Shown here in pieces: positions 7,830 through 16,019 of a DNA stretch of 64,000 nucleotides. Positions within the stretch are counted from its first letter, which is position 1. Each line of letters starts with the position of its first letter. Location: contig NZ_CP087880.1 in assembly GCF_021172065.1 (NCBI RefSeq), positions 4,068,583 to 4,132,582 on the forward strand, in the 5' to 3' direction. The notes beneath the pieces are model-generated. The model was given only the letters and a program-made list of their open reading frames with translations, made no database searches and was not told the origin of the DNA. Both the position numbers and the translations under genes were made by a program. This DNA is from Pseudocitrobacter corydidari. GTDB taxonomy: Bacteria; Pseudomonadota; Gammaproteobacteria; Enterobacterales; Enterobacteriaceae.

Positions 7830-7895
7830 AGTCCTGCCTCTGTGGTCCAGGTATATGGTTTCTCTGGTCGTAGGGTCAGAGATGTGGTCGATTTC

Positions 7896-7986
7896 TCCCT
7901 CTCCCTTAGGGAGAGGGCCGGGGTGAGGGTGAGCTGCGAGCACGATTTCCCCTCACCCTAGCCCTCTCCCCAAAGGGGCGAGGGGA
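7896..7986. repeat. Paired CCCTCACC-type intergenic repeat
   Basis: Two inverted arms, each with a GGGAGAGGG stem element and a GGGTGAGGG tail, face each other across about 15 bp. The left arm reads CCCTCTCCCTTAGGGAGAGG and continues to GGTGAGGG; the right arm is its imperfect reverse complement. It lies between kguK and kguT. A relative of the same family, with the opposite arm order, sits at 49859-49964. Confidence 0.85.
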
Positions 7987-7999
7987 TGTACTGCACGGT

Positions 8000-8938
8000 C
8001 TACTCCCCCAACGCCTCACGCGTCGGTAATCCTTCACTGTCGCCCTGAACCTGAATGGCCAGTGCGCCAATCTTATTCCCGCGTTCCACCGCATTACGCA
8101 GTGAGCGTCCTTCCAGCAGGGCGCTAATTACCCCGACGGCGAAGCCATCGCCCGCGCCCACCGTATCGACCACCTTGTCGACTTTTACCGGTGCGACGCA
8201 GCCTTTCTCGCCCTCTGCGGTTTTATACCAGGCGCCGTCCGCGCCGGTTTTCAGCACCACCGCTTTTACGCCGCGCGTCAGGTAGAAATCGGCGATAGCT
8301 TCTGGCGTTTGTTGGCCGGTCAGAATCATGCCCTCTTTCAAACCGGGTAAAACCCAATCGGCCTGGAACGCCAGGTGGTTGAGTTTTTCCACCATCTCCG
8401 CCTCGCTTTTCCACAGCACCGGGCGCAGGTTCGGGTCGAATGAAATGGTTTTGCCCTGTGTTTTCATCGTACGGGCCGTATGGTCGAGCAGGGCGTAGGA
8501 CGAGTCAGAGAGCGCCGCTGCCACGCCGCTTAAGTGTAAATGGCGGGCGCTGGCGAAATAATTGTCGTTGAAGTCATCGAGCGAAAGATGGCTGGCCGCT
8601 GAGTTTTTACGGAAATACTCCACAATGGGATCGGTTCCATTTTCGACTTTAGATTTCACCTGAAAGCCGGTAGCGAAACGCGCATCGCAGGTGACACCGG
8701 TCGCATCAATACCTTCTTTTTTAAGGCTATTGATCACGAACTGGCCGAAGCTATCTTCACCAATACGGCTTACCCAGCCCACGTTCAGGCCCAGGCGCGC
8801 CAGCCCGGTGGCGACGTTAAGCTCAGCCCCGGCGATACGTTTGATAAACTGCTCCACCTCACTGAGATCGCCCGTTTGTGTAGCCACAAACATTGTCATG
8901 GCTTCACCGATGGTGATGACATCCAGTTGTTTATTCAT
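8000..8938 (-). CDS. kguK: 2-ketogluconokinase KguK (PfkB family)
   Basis: A 312-residue cytoplasmic sugar kinase of the PfkB/ribokinase family, predicted to phosphorylate 2-ketogluconate at C6 with ATP. The N-terminal family signature is AGAELNVATGLARLG (about residues 36-50); the C-terminal signature DTVGAGDGFAVG holds the catalytic base Asp264 and the anion hole. The ATG lies 3 bp after the kguE stop, so translation is probably coupled. It is distinct from the 2-keto-3-deoxygluconokinase KdgK encoded at 49972-50901, although both are PfkB kinases of similar length. Assignment as KguK rests on the operon (PtxS-type regulator, KguE, KguT, reductase), since sequence alone would also allow KdgK-like activity. 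Confidence 0.82.
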   Translation of the reverse strand: MNKQLDVITIGEAMTMFVATQTGDLSEVEQFIKRIAGAELNVATGLARLGLNVGWVSRIGEDSFGQFVINSLKKEGIDATGVTCDARFATGFQVKSKVENGTDPIVEYFRKNSAASHLSLDDFNDNYFASARHLHLSGVAAALSDSSYALLDHTARTMKTQGKTISFDPNLRPVLWKSEAEMVEKLNHLAFQADWVLPGLKEGMILTGQQTPEAIADFYLTRGVKAVVLKTGADGAWYKTAEGEKGCVAPVKVDKVVDTVGAGDGFAVGVISALLEGRSLRNAVERGNKIGALAIQVQGDSEGLPTREALGE

Positions 8939-8941
8939 TGC

Positions 8942-9691
8942 TTAATCCTCGCGTAACAGTTCGACATAGCGACGGGTTACTGCGGTCAGGTCGTTGCCTT
9001 CCAGCGGAAACTCAATTCCGCGCGGCGCGTCGGCGGGCAGGGCGCGCAGTACATCCAGCCAGTCGGTATTGATGGGGTCCGGCGGCACGGCGCGGAAGCT
9101 GTCATGGTGAGGCGTCGCCGCTTTAACGTGGATGTAGCATACTGAAGGGGCCAGCTGCTGGGCCGCTTCCTGCGGGCAGTTTCCGACCCACAGCCAGTTA
9201 CCCATATCAAAGGTCAGGCGCACGGGCAGGTTGAGTACGCGGCAGGCGGCTTTGAAACGCTGCATTGGCGGCAGCTGGCCGCATTCAGTCTGGTCGTTTT
9301 CCACTACCAGCGCCATGCCGCTGACTTCCAGCCAGGTGCGCAGGGTTTCCAGCGGCGCTTTGCGCTCAAAATGACCGAGGGAGACTTTTAGCCACAGGGC
9401 GTTCAGCGTGCGGGCTTCTTCGAGCAGGGCGGGAAGGTGCGGGTTAAGCGTGCCGTCGGCAAGAAACAGCGGCTCAGGGGCGGAATAGCAGGCCAGTAAT
9501 TTTTGCGCTTCTATCGCGCGGGCCAACTCTGGTAGAGCATTCAGCTCGGCGTCGTTAAACATCTCGCGGCGGATTTCAACACCGTCCGCGCCCGCTTTCG
9601 CGATTATCGGCAGCATCGCCGCCTGGCCACCCGCGGCGCGGACCTGGTCATGTCCGTAAGCGGCGGTAACCACGATAATTTGTCTTTTCAT
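8942..9691 (-). CDS. kguE: KguE, sugar-phosphate isomerase/epimerase-like TIM barrel
   Basis: A 249-residue xylose-isomerase-like TIM barrel protein, the first structural gene of the kgu operon. Typical barrel motifs are visible: GVEIRREMF near the N-terminus, VVENDQTECG in the middle (metal-binding Glu), LTFDMGNWLWVG (metal-binding Asp) and CYIHVKAATP (metal-binding His). The ATG at 9691 (MKRQIIVVTAA) is preferred to the one at 9709 because the family starts there. KguE occurs in 2-ketogluconate operons of Pseudomonas, but its exact reaction is not established as far as I know. A PtxS-type operator lies 38 bp before the start. Confidence 0.78.
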   Translation of the reverse strand: MKRQIIVVTAAYGHDQVRAAGGQAAMLPIIAKAGADGVEIRREMFNDAELNALPELARAIEAQKLLACYSAPEPLFLADGTLNPHLPALLEEARTLNALWLKVSLGHFERKAPLETLRTWLEVSGMALVVENDQTECGQLPPMQRFKAACRVLNLPVRLTFDMGNWLWVGNCPQEAAQQLAPSVCYIHVKAATPHHDSFRAVPPDPINTDWLDVLRALPADAPRGIEFPLEGNDLTAVTRRYVELLRED

Positions 9692-9729
9692 GGGGAACTC
9701 CAGCGTCATCGTATGGTTAATACGCTAGA

Positions 9730-9743
9730 TGGAACCGGTTCCA
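9730..9743. promoter_or_regulatory. PtxS-type operator of the kgu operon
   Basis: A 14-bp perfect palindrome, TGGAACCGGTTCCA, lies between ptxS and kguE. It differs by one base per half-site from the TGAAACCGGTTTCA operator described for PtxS in Pseudomonas. The central CG is typical of LacI-family operators. In Pseudomonas PtxS releases this site on binding 2-ketogluconate; the same is inferred here. Confidence 0.82.
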
Positions 9744-9791
9744 AAGAAAAGCTCAGGATGTTGAATTTATGATCGTCATCACGAAGGATCG

Positions 9792-10808
9792 TTAACGGGA
9801 GGTTGAACCCCTGATAATCAGTTCGCCAGAGAAAACCTGTTCATGGATGGCGGTGCTACCACCTTCGATGCGGCGCACGACCTGTTCGACCGCCGCAAAA
9901 CCAATCTGCCAGGTGGGTTGTTTTAAGGTGGTGATGCCGACGCCTGCCAGTTCTGCCCACTCGAGTTCATCAAAGCCAAGCAGGCCGATGTCGCTGCCCC
10001 AGTTCAAACCGATGCGCTTGAGCGAGCGGGCAACCTGTAGCGTGAGCGCGCCGTTGGCGGAAATGATCGCTTTGCGCATACCGCGATAGCGGGTGTGGAA
10101 CTGGCGCAGAGTGTTATCCAGCAGCGCATTCTCGGCCAGCGGCACTTCCGCATTTTCGGCCAGCACGCCAGGGTAGCGCGCCAGCGTGGCATTAAACGCC
10201 GCCAGACGCTCGCGGCGGGTGTTGACGGTACCCAGCGGTTCGCTGAGAAACAGCAGGGCTTCAAAGCCCTGATCAATCAGATGTTCGGTGGCGGTCGTGG
10301 CTGCCTGGGTATTATCGAGCCCTACCACGTCGCAGGCGAAATCGGGAATTTTGCGGTCAATGAGGACCATCGGCAGTGAGGATTGTTGCAGGCGATTGAG
10401 CGCCTCTTCGCGCATCCCGACGGCATTAACCACAATCCCTTCCACCTGATAGCTGCGCAACAGATCGAGATAATGTTGCTCCTGATCGACCTCATTGTTG
10501 GTGTTACACACCAGCGGGGTGAAGCCTTTCTCGCGGCAGGCGGCCTCAATACCGCTTAATACGTTAACCGAGTAGGGGTTGGTGATATCGGCGATAATCA
10601 GGCCAATCAGGCGGGTGCGGCCACGCTTCAGGCTGCGCGCCATCAGGCTGGGGCGATAATCGAGTTCGGCGATGGCGTTTTCAATACGCGCCAGAAGCGC
10701 ATCGGAAAGCAGATGCTTCTCGCCGTTAAGGTAACGGGAGATGCTGGTTTTACCGGTTTTCGCTGCTTTTGCGACGTCGCTGATAGTCGGGCGTGTTGAT
10801 TTCGCCAT
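9792..10808 (-). CDS. ptxS: LacI-family repressor PtxS of 2-ketogluconate genes
   Basis: A 338-residue LacI/GalR-family repressor. The N-terminal HTH reads TISDVAKAAKTGKTSISRYLNGE (about residues 7-29) followed by the hinge-helix region YRPSLMARSLKRGRTRLIGLI. The remaining part is a periplasmic-binding-protein-like effector domain, ending in TLKQPTWQIGFAAVEQVV, a stretch common to gluconate- and ketogluconate-responsive members. The ATG at 10808 (MAKSTRP) is preceded by AGAGAGGC; the ATG at 10826 would add six residues. It is transcribed in the same direction as kguEKT-ghrB, with 100 bp before kguE that hold the operator. It probably represses the operon until 2-ketogluconate is present. Confidence 0.85.
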   Translation of the reverse strand: MAKSTRPTISDVAKAAKTGKTSISRYLNGEKHLLSDALLARIENAIAELDYRPSLMARSLKRGRTRLIGLIIADITNPYSVNVLSGIEAACREKGFTPLVCNTNNEVDQEQHYLDLLRSYQVEGIVVNAVGMREEALNRLQQSSLPMVLIDRKIPDFACDVVGLDNTQAATTATEHLIDQGFEALLFLSEPLGTVNTRRERLAAFNATLARYPGVLAENAEVPLAENALLDNTLRQFHTRYRGMRKAIISANGALTLQVARSLKRIGLNWGSDIGLLGFDELEWAELAGVGITTLKQPTWQIGFAAVEQVVRRIEGGSTAIHEQVFSGELIIRGSTSR

Positions 10809-10870
10809 AGGGGCCTCTCTTTGCAAAGTGAGAACACCTTAGCGCGAAAATCTGGCTAAGCAAGTGATTT

Positions 10871-10896
10871 GCCCGGTAAACGAGGCGTTACCGGGC
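10871..10896 (-). terminator. Stem-loop after yiaD, probable terminator
   Basis: GCCCGGTAA and TTACCGGGC can pair across a short loop just after the yiaD stop on the minus strand. The tail is only weakly T-rich (AAATCACTT), so termination strength is uncertain. It separates yiaD from ptxS, which runs the same way. Confidence 0.6.
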
Positions 10897-10903
10897 TAAT
10901 GTC

Positions 10904-11566
10904 TTACTGGAGAGGGCTTAACGTGATTTCAACGCGACGGTTCTGCGCTTTACCCGCTTCGGTGCTGTTGCTGGCGATAGGGTTCGCCGGGCCCATCCCG
11001 CTGGTACGAATACGCGTTGCCGCCACGCCCTGAGTAATCAGTGAGCTGGCGACGGAATCCGCACGCTGCTGAGACAGGCGCATGTTCAGGTCCTGGCCGC
11101 CGGTGCTGTCGGTATAGCCAATCACGTTTACTGCGGTTTTTTCATACTCTTTCAGCACCATCGCCACGCCGGTCAGGGTATTCGCGCCCGCCGGTTTCAG
11201 CGTTGCGCTACTGCTGTCGAAAGTGACATTGCTCGGCATGTTTAACACGATGTTGTCGCCATTTCGCGTCACGCTGACGCCGGTTCCCTGCATTTTGTCG
11301 CGCAGTTTAGCTTCCTGCACGTCCATGTAGTAACCGACGCCGCCGCCAAGGGCTGCGCCCGCTGCCGCACCAATCAACGCGCCTTTGCCGCGATCTTTCT
11401 TCGATGAAGAGAGTGCGCCAACGCCAGCCCCGACCAGAGAGCCGAGCCCGGCGCCAATGCCGGATTTGCCCGCTTCGCGCTCACCGGTGTAAGGGTTAGT
11501 GGTGCAGCCAGAAACTGCCAGAGCTCCGCTCACGACGGCAGCAATCATCAGTACGCTTTTTTTCAT
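10904..11566 (-). CDS. yiaD: Outer membrane OmpA-like lipoprotein YiaD
   Basis: A 220-residue lipoprotein. The signal peptide ends in the lipobox AVSGC (Cys at about 21) followed by TTNPYTGE. Residues ~35-80 form a glycine-zipper segment (GIGAGLGSLVGAGVGAL and GALIGAAAGAALGGGVGYY). Residues ~110-218 are an OmpA-like peptidoglycan-binding domain with NVIGYTDSTGGQDLNMRLSQQRADSV, the family's peptidoglycan contact motif. E. coli YiaD has the same layout and length. In E. coli overproduction suppresses a bamD mutation, suggesting an envelope-stability role. It is divergent from bisC. Confidence 0.93.
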   Translation of the reverse strand: MKKSVLMIAAVVSGALAVSGCTTNPYTGEREAGKSGIGAGLGSLVGAGVGALSSSKKDRGKGALIGAAAGAALGGGVGYYMDVQEAKLRDKMQGTGVSVTRNGDNIVLNMPSNVTFDSSSATLKPAGANTLTGVAMVLKEYEKTAVNVIGYTDSTGGQDLNMRLSQQRADSVASSLITQGVAATRIRTSGMGPANPIASNSTEAGKAQNRRVEITLSPLQ

Positions 11567-11734
11567 CTCAATTCCTTAATCCTTTTTTTATTCTTTGCCA
11601 CGGCGACCGTGACGGTTGATTATGACGTGGAAAGAAGCGGAAAATTCCCTCTATAACTCCGATTTATGTAAAAAATAATGAGCGGTGGTTAATCCACCGC
11701 CACAACACCTGCATCGAACGCTCAGGAGCACGCT

Positions 11735-14068
11735 TTGGCTAATACAGCGAAAACGCACACTATCTTAACCGCCGCCCATTGGGGGCCCATGCTCGTCGAA
11801 ACCGACGGAGAAACCGTTTTTTCCTCGCGCGGGGCGCTTAAAACCTCGTTTGTGAACTCTTTGCAAAGCGCCGTGCGCGATCAGGTGCACAGTAAAACGC
11901 GGGTACGTTATCCGATGGTGCGCAAAGGCTATCTGGCCTCACCCGCATCGCCGCAGGGTGTGCGTGGGCAGGACGAGTTCGTGCGGGTAAGCTGGGACGA
12001 GGCGCTGGATCTCATTCATGCGCAGCACAAGCGTATTCGCGAGACGTATGGCCCGTCCTCGATTTTTGCGGGGTCCTACGGCTGGCGCTCCAATGGCGTG
12101 CTGCACAAAGCGGCGACGCTGCTACAGCGCTACATGAGCCTGGCGGGCGGTTACACCGGGCACCTGGGGGATTACTCGACCGGCGCGGCGCAGGCCATCA
12201 TGCCGCACGTGGTCGGCGGCAACGAAGTGTATCAGCAGCAAACCAGCTGGCCGCTGGTGCTGGAGCATACGGACGTGGTGGTCCTGTGGAGCGCCAACCC
12301 GCTGAATACGCTGAAAATTGCCTGGAATGCTTCAGATGAACAAGGCATTCCTTACTTTGAACAACTGCGTCAAAGCGGTAAGCGCCTGATCTGCATCGAT
12401 CCGATGCGATCGGAGACGGTTGATTTCTTCGGCGAGTCGATGGAGTGGATAGCCCCACACATGGGCACTGACGTGGCGATGATGCTTGGCATTGCCTATA
12501 CGCTGGTGGAAAACGACTGGCATGATGCGCAATTCCTGGCGCGCTGCACGACCGGATTCGACCTCTTCGCTAAATATCTGCTCGGCGAGAGTGACGGGCA
12601 GCCGAAAACCGCCGAATGGGCATCAGCCATTTGTGGCGTAAGTGCGGTTAAAATTCGCGAACTGGCGAAACTTTTCCACGAAAACACCACCATGTTAATG
12701 GCGGGCTGGGGGATGCAGCGTCAGCAATTCGGCGAACAAAAGCACTGGATGGTGGTGACGCTCGCCGCCATGCTGGGGCAAATCGGCACGCCGGGCGGCG
12801 GCTTTGGGCTCTCCTATCACTTTGCCAACGGCGGCAACCCGACGCGCCGCGCCGCGGTGCTGGCGTCGATGCAGGGCGCAGTAAAAGGGGGAGCGGATGC
12901 GGTCGATAAAATCCCCGTCGCGCGAATTGTCGAGGCGCTGGAAAACCCTGGCGCACTGTATCAGCACAACGGCATGGACAGGCACTTCCCGGATATCCGT
13001 TTCGTCTGGTGGGCGGGCGGCGCCAACTTTACCCATCATCAGGATACCAACCGCTTAATTCGCGCCTGGCAGCGCCCGGAGCTGGTGGTGATTTCCGAGT
13101 GCAACTGGACGGCGGCGGCGCGTCACGCCGATATCGTTCTGCCCGCCACCACCTCTTTCGAGCGCAACGATCTCACCATGACCGGGGATTACAGCAATCA
13201 GCATCTGGTGCCGATGAAGCGCGTGGTGATGCCGCAGGCTGAAGCGCGTGATGATTTTGAGGTATTCGCTGAGCTGAGTGAGCGTTGGGAAACGGGCGGG
13301 CGTGAGCGTTTTACCGAAGGCAAAAACGACCTGCAATGGCTGGAAACGTTCTATCATATCGCCGCTGAGCGGGGGGCCAGCCAGCAGGTGACGCTGCCGC
13401 CGTTTGCGGAATTCTGGCAGGCGAATCAGCTTATCGAAATGCCGACCAGCGAACAAAACGGTCAGTTTGTGCGTTTCGCGGCCTTCCGCGCCGATCCGCA
13501 GGCTAATCCGTTGAAAACGCCGAGCGGGAAAATCGAAATCTATTCCGAGCGCATCGCCAGTTTCAACTATGCCGATTGTCCGCCGCATCCAATGTGGCTG
13601 GAGCCGGACGAATGGCATGGCAATGCCGAGCCGCAGCAGTTGCAGCTGCTCTCCGCGCATCCGGCTCATCGTCTGCACAGCCAGCTCAATCACACCTCCC
13701 TGCGCGAGCAGTACGCGGTCGCGGGGCGTGAACCGCTTACCCTGCATCCGCAGGATGCGCGCGCACGAAATATTCAGGATGGCGATGTGGTGCGCGTGTG
13801 GAATCATCGCGGGCAGGTGCTGGCGGGCGCGGTGGTGAACGACGGCATTAAGCCTGGCGTGATTTGCCTGCATGAAGGCGCGTGGCCGGATCTTGACCTT
13901 CAGGCCGATGGCATCTGCAAAAACGGCGCGGTCAACGTTCTGACCAAAGACCTCCCCAGCTCGAAGCTGGGGAATGGCTGCGCGGGCAATACGGCGCTGG
14001 CCTGGGTGGAGAAATACCGCGGCCCGGCGCTTACGCTAACGGCGTTTGATCCGCCTGCCAACGCATAA
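11735..14068 (+). CDS. bisC: Biotin sulfoxide reductase BisC
   Basis: A 777-residue molybdopterin enzyme of the DMSO-reductase family that reduces biotin sulfoxide to biotin and methionine sulfoxide, in the cytoplasm. No Tat signal is present, as expected for BisC and unlike TorA or DmsA. The likely molybdenum ligand is Ser148 in GDYSTGAAQ; bis-MGD-binding stretches include LWSANPLNTLKIAWNASDEQG, ICIDPMRSETVDFFG and MLAGWGMQRQQFGEQ in order. The C-terminal dinucleotide domain ends in DLPSSKLGNGCAGNTALAW. The start is a TTG at 11735 (MANTAKTH), preceded by CAGGAGC; alignment with E. coli BisC supports it. The 3' end overlaps convergent yiaC by 38 bp. Confidence 0.96.
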   Translation: MANTAKTHTILTAAHWGPMLVETDGETVFSSRGALKTSFVNSLQSAVRDQVHSKTRVRYPMVRKGYLASPASPQGVRGQDEFVRVSWDEALDLIHAQHKRIRETYGPSSIFAGSYGWRSNGVLHKAATLLQRYMSLAGGYTGHLGDYSTGAAQAIMPHVVGGNEVYQQQTSWPLVLEHTDVVVLWSANPLNTLKIAWNASDEQGIPYFEQLRQSGKRLICIDPMRSETVDFFGESMEWIAPHMGTDVAMMLGIAYTLVENDWHDAQFLARCTTGFDLFAKYLLGESDGQPKTAEWASAICGVSAVKIRELAKLFHENTTMLMAGWGMQRQQFGEQKHWMVVTLAAMLGQIGTPGGGFGLSYHFANGGNPTRRAAVLASMQGAVKGGADAVDKIPVARIVEALENPGALYQHNGMDRHFPDIRFVWWAGGANFTHHQDTNRLIRAWQRPELVVISECNWTAAARHADIVLPATTSFERNDLTMTGDYSNQHLVPMKRVVMPQAEARDDFEVFAELSERWETGGRERFTEGKNDLQWLETFYHIAAERGASQQVTLPPFAEFWQANQLIEMPTSEQNGQFVRFAAFRADPQANPLKTPSGKIEIYSERIASFNYADCPPHPMWLEPDEWHGNAEPQQLQLLSAHPAHRLHSQLNHTSLREQYAVAGREPLTLHPQDARARNIQDGDVVRVWNHRGQVLAGAVVNDGIKPGVICLHEGAWPDLDLQADGICKNGAVNVLTKDLPSSKLGNGCAGNTALAWVEKYRGPALTLTAFDPPANA

Positions 14069-14477
14069 TCCACGTAGGATGTTTGGTCTCCTCCTGCCAT
14101 GCGCCGTCTTCGATGCGAAAACCGAGCGCATGGTAGAAGCTCACCGCGCGGCCATTTTTCTGATATACCTCCAGGCTTAACATCGGATAGCGCTGCTTAA
14201 CTTCGTTGAGCAGCGCGCTGCCAATGCCGCGATGCAGCGCCTGCGGCGCAACAAACAGCGCACCGACAAACTGGTTATCCATCACGCTGACGAACCCCAG
14301 CAGGGTGTCATTTTCTTCCCACACCCAGGTTTGCGCCGCCGGTAGGTAAACGTCGCGTACCAGCGCGAGGCTATCGTGCCAGTACTGCTCATCAATAAAA
14401 GGATGCGCGAAGGTGGTGCTTTCCAGCCACAGAGTGAGCACCGGGTCCAGGGATTTAGCTGTCCACTTGCGGATCAT
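14031..14477 (-). CDS. yiaC: GNAT-family N-acetyltransferase YiaC
   Basis: A 148-residue GNAT acetyltransferase. The acetyl-CoA-binding motif is RGIGSALLNEVKQ (Q/RxxGxG/A type) at about residues 85-97, followed by LEVYQKNGRAVSFYHALGF, the usual fourth-strand and helix region. E. coli YiaC acetylates protein lysines. The gene overlaps the end of tag by 23 bp, so the two form a tag-yiaC operon, and its own end overlaps the 3' end of bisC on the other strand. Substrates in this organism are unknown. Confidence 0.92.
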   Translation of the reverse strand: MIRKWTAKSLDPVLTLWLESTTFAHPFIDEQYWHDSLALVRDVYLPAAQTWVWEENDTLLGFVSVMDNQFVGALFVAPQALHRGIGSALLNEVKQRYPMLSLEVYQKNGRAVSFYHALGFRIEDGAWQEETKHPTWIMRWQADQTPLA

Positions 14478-15036
14478 GCTGGCCTCCGGGATGGCAGAAG
14501 CAGCCCGTTACGTGATCGTTAACCAGCCCGCACGCCTGCATAAAGGAGTAACAAATGGTGGTGCCGACGAACTTAAACCCGCGTTTTTTCAGCGCTTTTG
14601 ATAAGGCATCGGACGCGGGCGTCGAGGTTGGAATGCCGGATAACTCTGCCGCCTGGGTGATGATGGGCGTGTTATCCACGAACGACCAGACGAAATCGAC
14701 AAACGGTTCACCGTTTTCTTCCATCGCCAGATATGCACGCGCGTTGCCAATAATGGCCTGAATTTTCCCGCGATGGCGGATAATTCCGGCATCCAGCACC
14801 AGCCGCTCAACGTCCACTTCCGTCATGGCCGCAACCTTGCGCGGGTCAAACTGGTGGAACGCGCGACGGTAATTTTCCCGTTTTTTAAGCACCGTTATCC
14901 ACGACAGCCCGGCCTGCTGGCCTTCAAGGCAGATCATTTCAAACAGCTGCTGCCCGTCTCTCTGCGCAACGCCCCACTCCTTGTCGTGATAGTCGATATA
15001 GAGCGGGTCCTGACTGACCCAACCACAACGCTGCAT
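14455..15036 (-). CDS. tag: 3-methyladenine DNA glycosylase I
   Basis: A 193-residue DNA repair enzyme that excises 3-methyladenine. The sequence starts MQRCGWVSQDPLYIDYHDKEWGVA and carries FEMICLEGQQAGLSWITVLKKRENYR, the HhH-like core of Tag. The structural zinc ligands are visible as Cys4 near the start (RCGW), His17 in YHDKEWG, and a C-terminal His-X-Cys cluster (VNDHVTGCFCH). I use the ATG at 15036 because AGGAGAAGG precedes it and E. coli Tag starts there; an ATG in frame at 15147 would add 37 residues with no homology. tag and yiaC are overlapped and co-transcribed. Confidence 0.95.
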   Translation of the reverse strand: MQRCGWVSQDPLYIDYHDKEWGVAQRDGQQLFEMICLEGQQAGLSWITVLKKRENYRRAFHQFDPRKVAAMTEVDVERLVLDAGIIRHRGKIQAIIGNARAYLAMEENGEPFVDFVWSFVDNTPIITQAAELSGIPTSTPASDALSKALKKRGFKFVGTTICYSFMQACGLVNDHVTGCFCHPGGQHDPQVDS

Positions 15037-15182
15037 ACCCTTCTCCTGTTTCATGGTTCTGACCTGATAATAAAACCTGCAAATCATGCTTGACGCCAGA
15101 AATAAAAAGACAATATTTAATACAGGGATACACACCCCTAAAAACATAACAATATCGCCGGGTTCGGCTCTCTACACAAAAT

Positions 15183-15298
15183 CATTCAAGTTGCATCAAG
15201 GCGGCAAGTGAGTGAATCCCGATGAGCTTACTCAGGTAAGTGATTCGGGTGAGCGAACGCAGCCAACGCAGAGGCAGCTTGAAGGATGAAGTGTATAT
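15183..15298. repeat. ERIC (enterobacterial repetitive intergenic consensus) element
   Basis: The core GTGAATCCCGATGAGCTTAC-n-GTAAGTGATTCGGGTGAGCG matches the ERIC central inverted repeat with a few changes. Flanks carry the usual TTCAAGTTGCATCAAGGCGG (left) and GCCAACGC-n-GCAGCTTGAAG (right). It lies between divergent tag and yhjY. An outer pair CATTCAAG / CTTGAATG extends the inverted ends to 15316, so that its right end reaches the yhjY start codon. Confidence 0.92.
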
Positions 15299-15313
15299 TC
15301 TGGAGTCGCTTGA

Positions 15314-16012
15314 ATGATTGATAAGAAATGCACTGGCTTTCGACCAGCCGTTTTGACTGCGCCTGTCTTTATATCTTTTGTATTTGCTACACAGGCGCAC
15401 GCCTGGCAGCAAGAATATATCGTGACTGACACAGAAAGTCGTACTGCTGAGCGCTATACATGGGATAGCGATCACCAACCGCGCTATGACGATATTCTTG
15501 CGGAGCGTATCAAGGCTGCCAGCGATGGGCCAGGCCTGGCGATGACGATGCCGGACGAGACGCCGCTGGACGCGACCAAATCAATGAGCATCGGCTGGAA
15601 TATGCCGCTGACGGCAGGGATTACGACCGGGCCGGTTGCCGCGTGGAGCTACGATGGCTCGCCTGGCGCGGTATTTACTGACGCGGGCGATATTGGCAGC
15701 TATACCGATCCGATGTGGCATGCCAGCATCAGTACGCTGGGCTGGCGCGTGGATTCCCGCTCCTGGTGGGGTGTTCATCCGTGGGCGCAGGTCAGTTATA
15801 ACCAGCAGTACGGCGAAAATCAGTGGAAAGCCCAGTCAGGCCTTAATCGCATGCCGGGCAGCAATCAGGAAGGCAACTGGGTCGATGTGACGCTCGGCGC
15901 TGATATGCTGCTCAATCAACATGTTGCAGCGTATGCGGCGCTCTCGCAGGCTGATAACATGACCACCGGTTCTAACTACCTCTATACCATGGGCGTGAGC
16001 GCTCGCTTTTAG
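15314..16012 (+). CDS. yhjY: Autotransporter beta-domain-like outer membrane protein YhjY
   Basis: A 232-residue exported protein. Residues 1-31 form a signal peptide (cleavage likely after ATQAHA). The rest looks like a small outer-membrane beta-barrel: alternating aromatic strands such as SIGWNMPLTAGITTGPVAAWSYDGS and WWGVHPWAQVSYNQQYG, ending LYTMGVSARF with a terminal Phe, the BAM recognition signal. It corresponds to E. coli YhjY (autotransporter-domain, lipase-related annotation) by position and length; I see no GDSL-lipase catalytic block. The ATG is preceded by GGAG with an 8-base spacer and lies at the edge of an ERIC element. Function is unknown. Confidence 0.82.
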   Translation: MIDKKCTGFRPAVLTAPVFISFVFATQAHAWQQEYIVTDTESRTAERYTWDSDHQPRYDDILAERIKAASDGPGLAMTMPDETPLDATKSMSIGWNMPLTAGITTGPVAAWSYDGSPGAVFTDAGDIGSYTDPMWHASISTLGWRVDSRSWWGVHPWAQVSYNQQYGENQWKAQSGLNRMPGSNQEGNWVDVTLGADMLLNQHVAAYAALSQADNMTTGSNYLYTMGVSARF

Positions 16013-16019
16013 ATTGTCG

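Noticed and set aside
7830..7943. N-terminal extension of kguT (38 residues)
   Set aside because: It would translate a non-coding repeat element; the ATG at 7829 has a good ribosome-binding site and fits the family N-terminus.
13055..13873. A 272-codon minus-strand frame inside bisC
   Set aside because: It is a shadow frame produced by the GC-rich third positions of bisC; no family resemblance.
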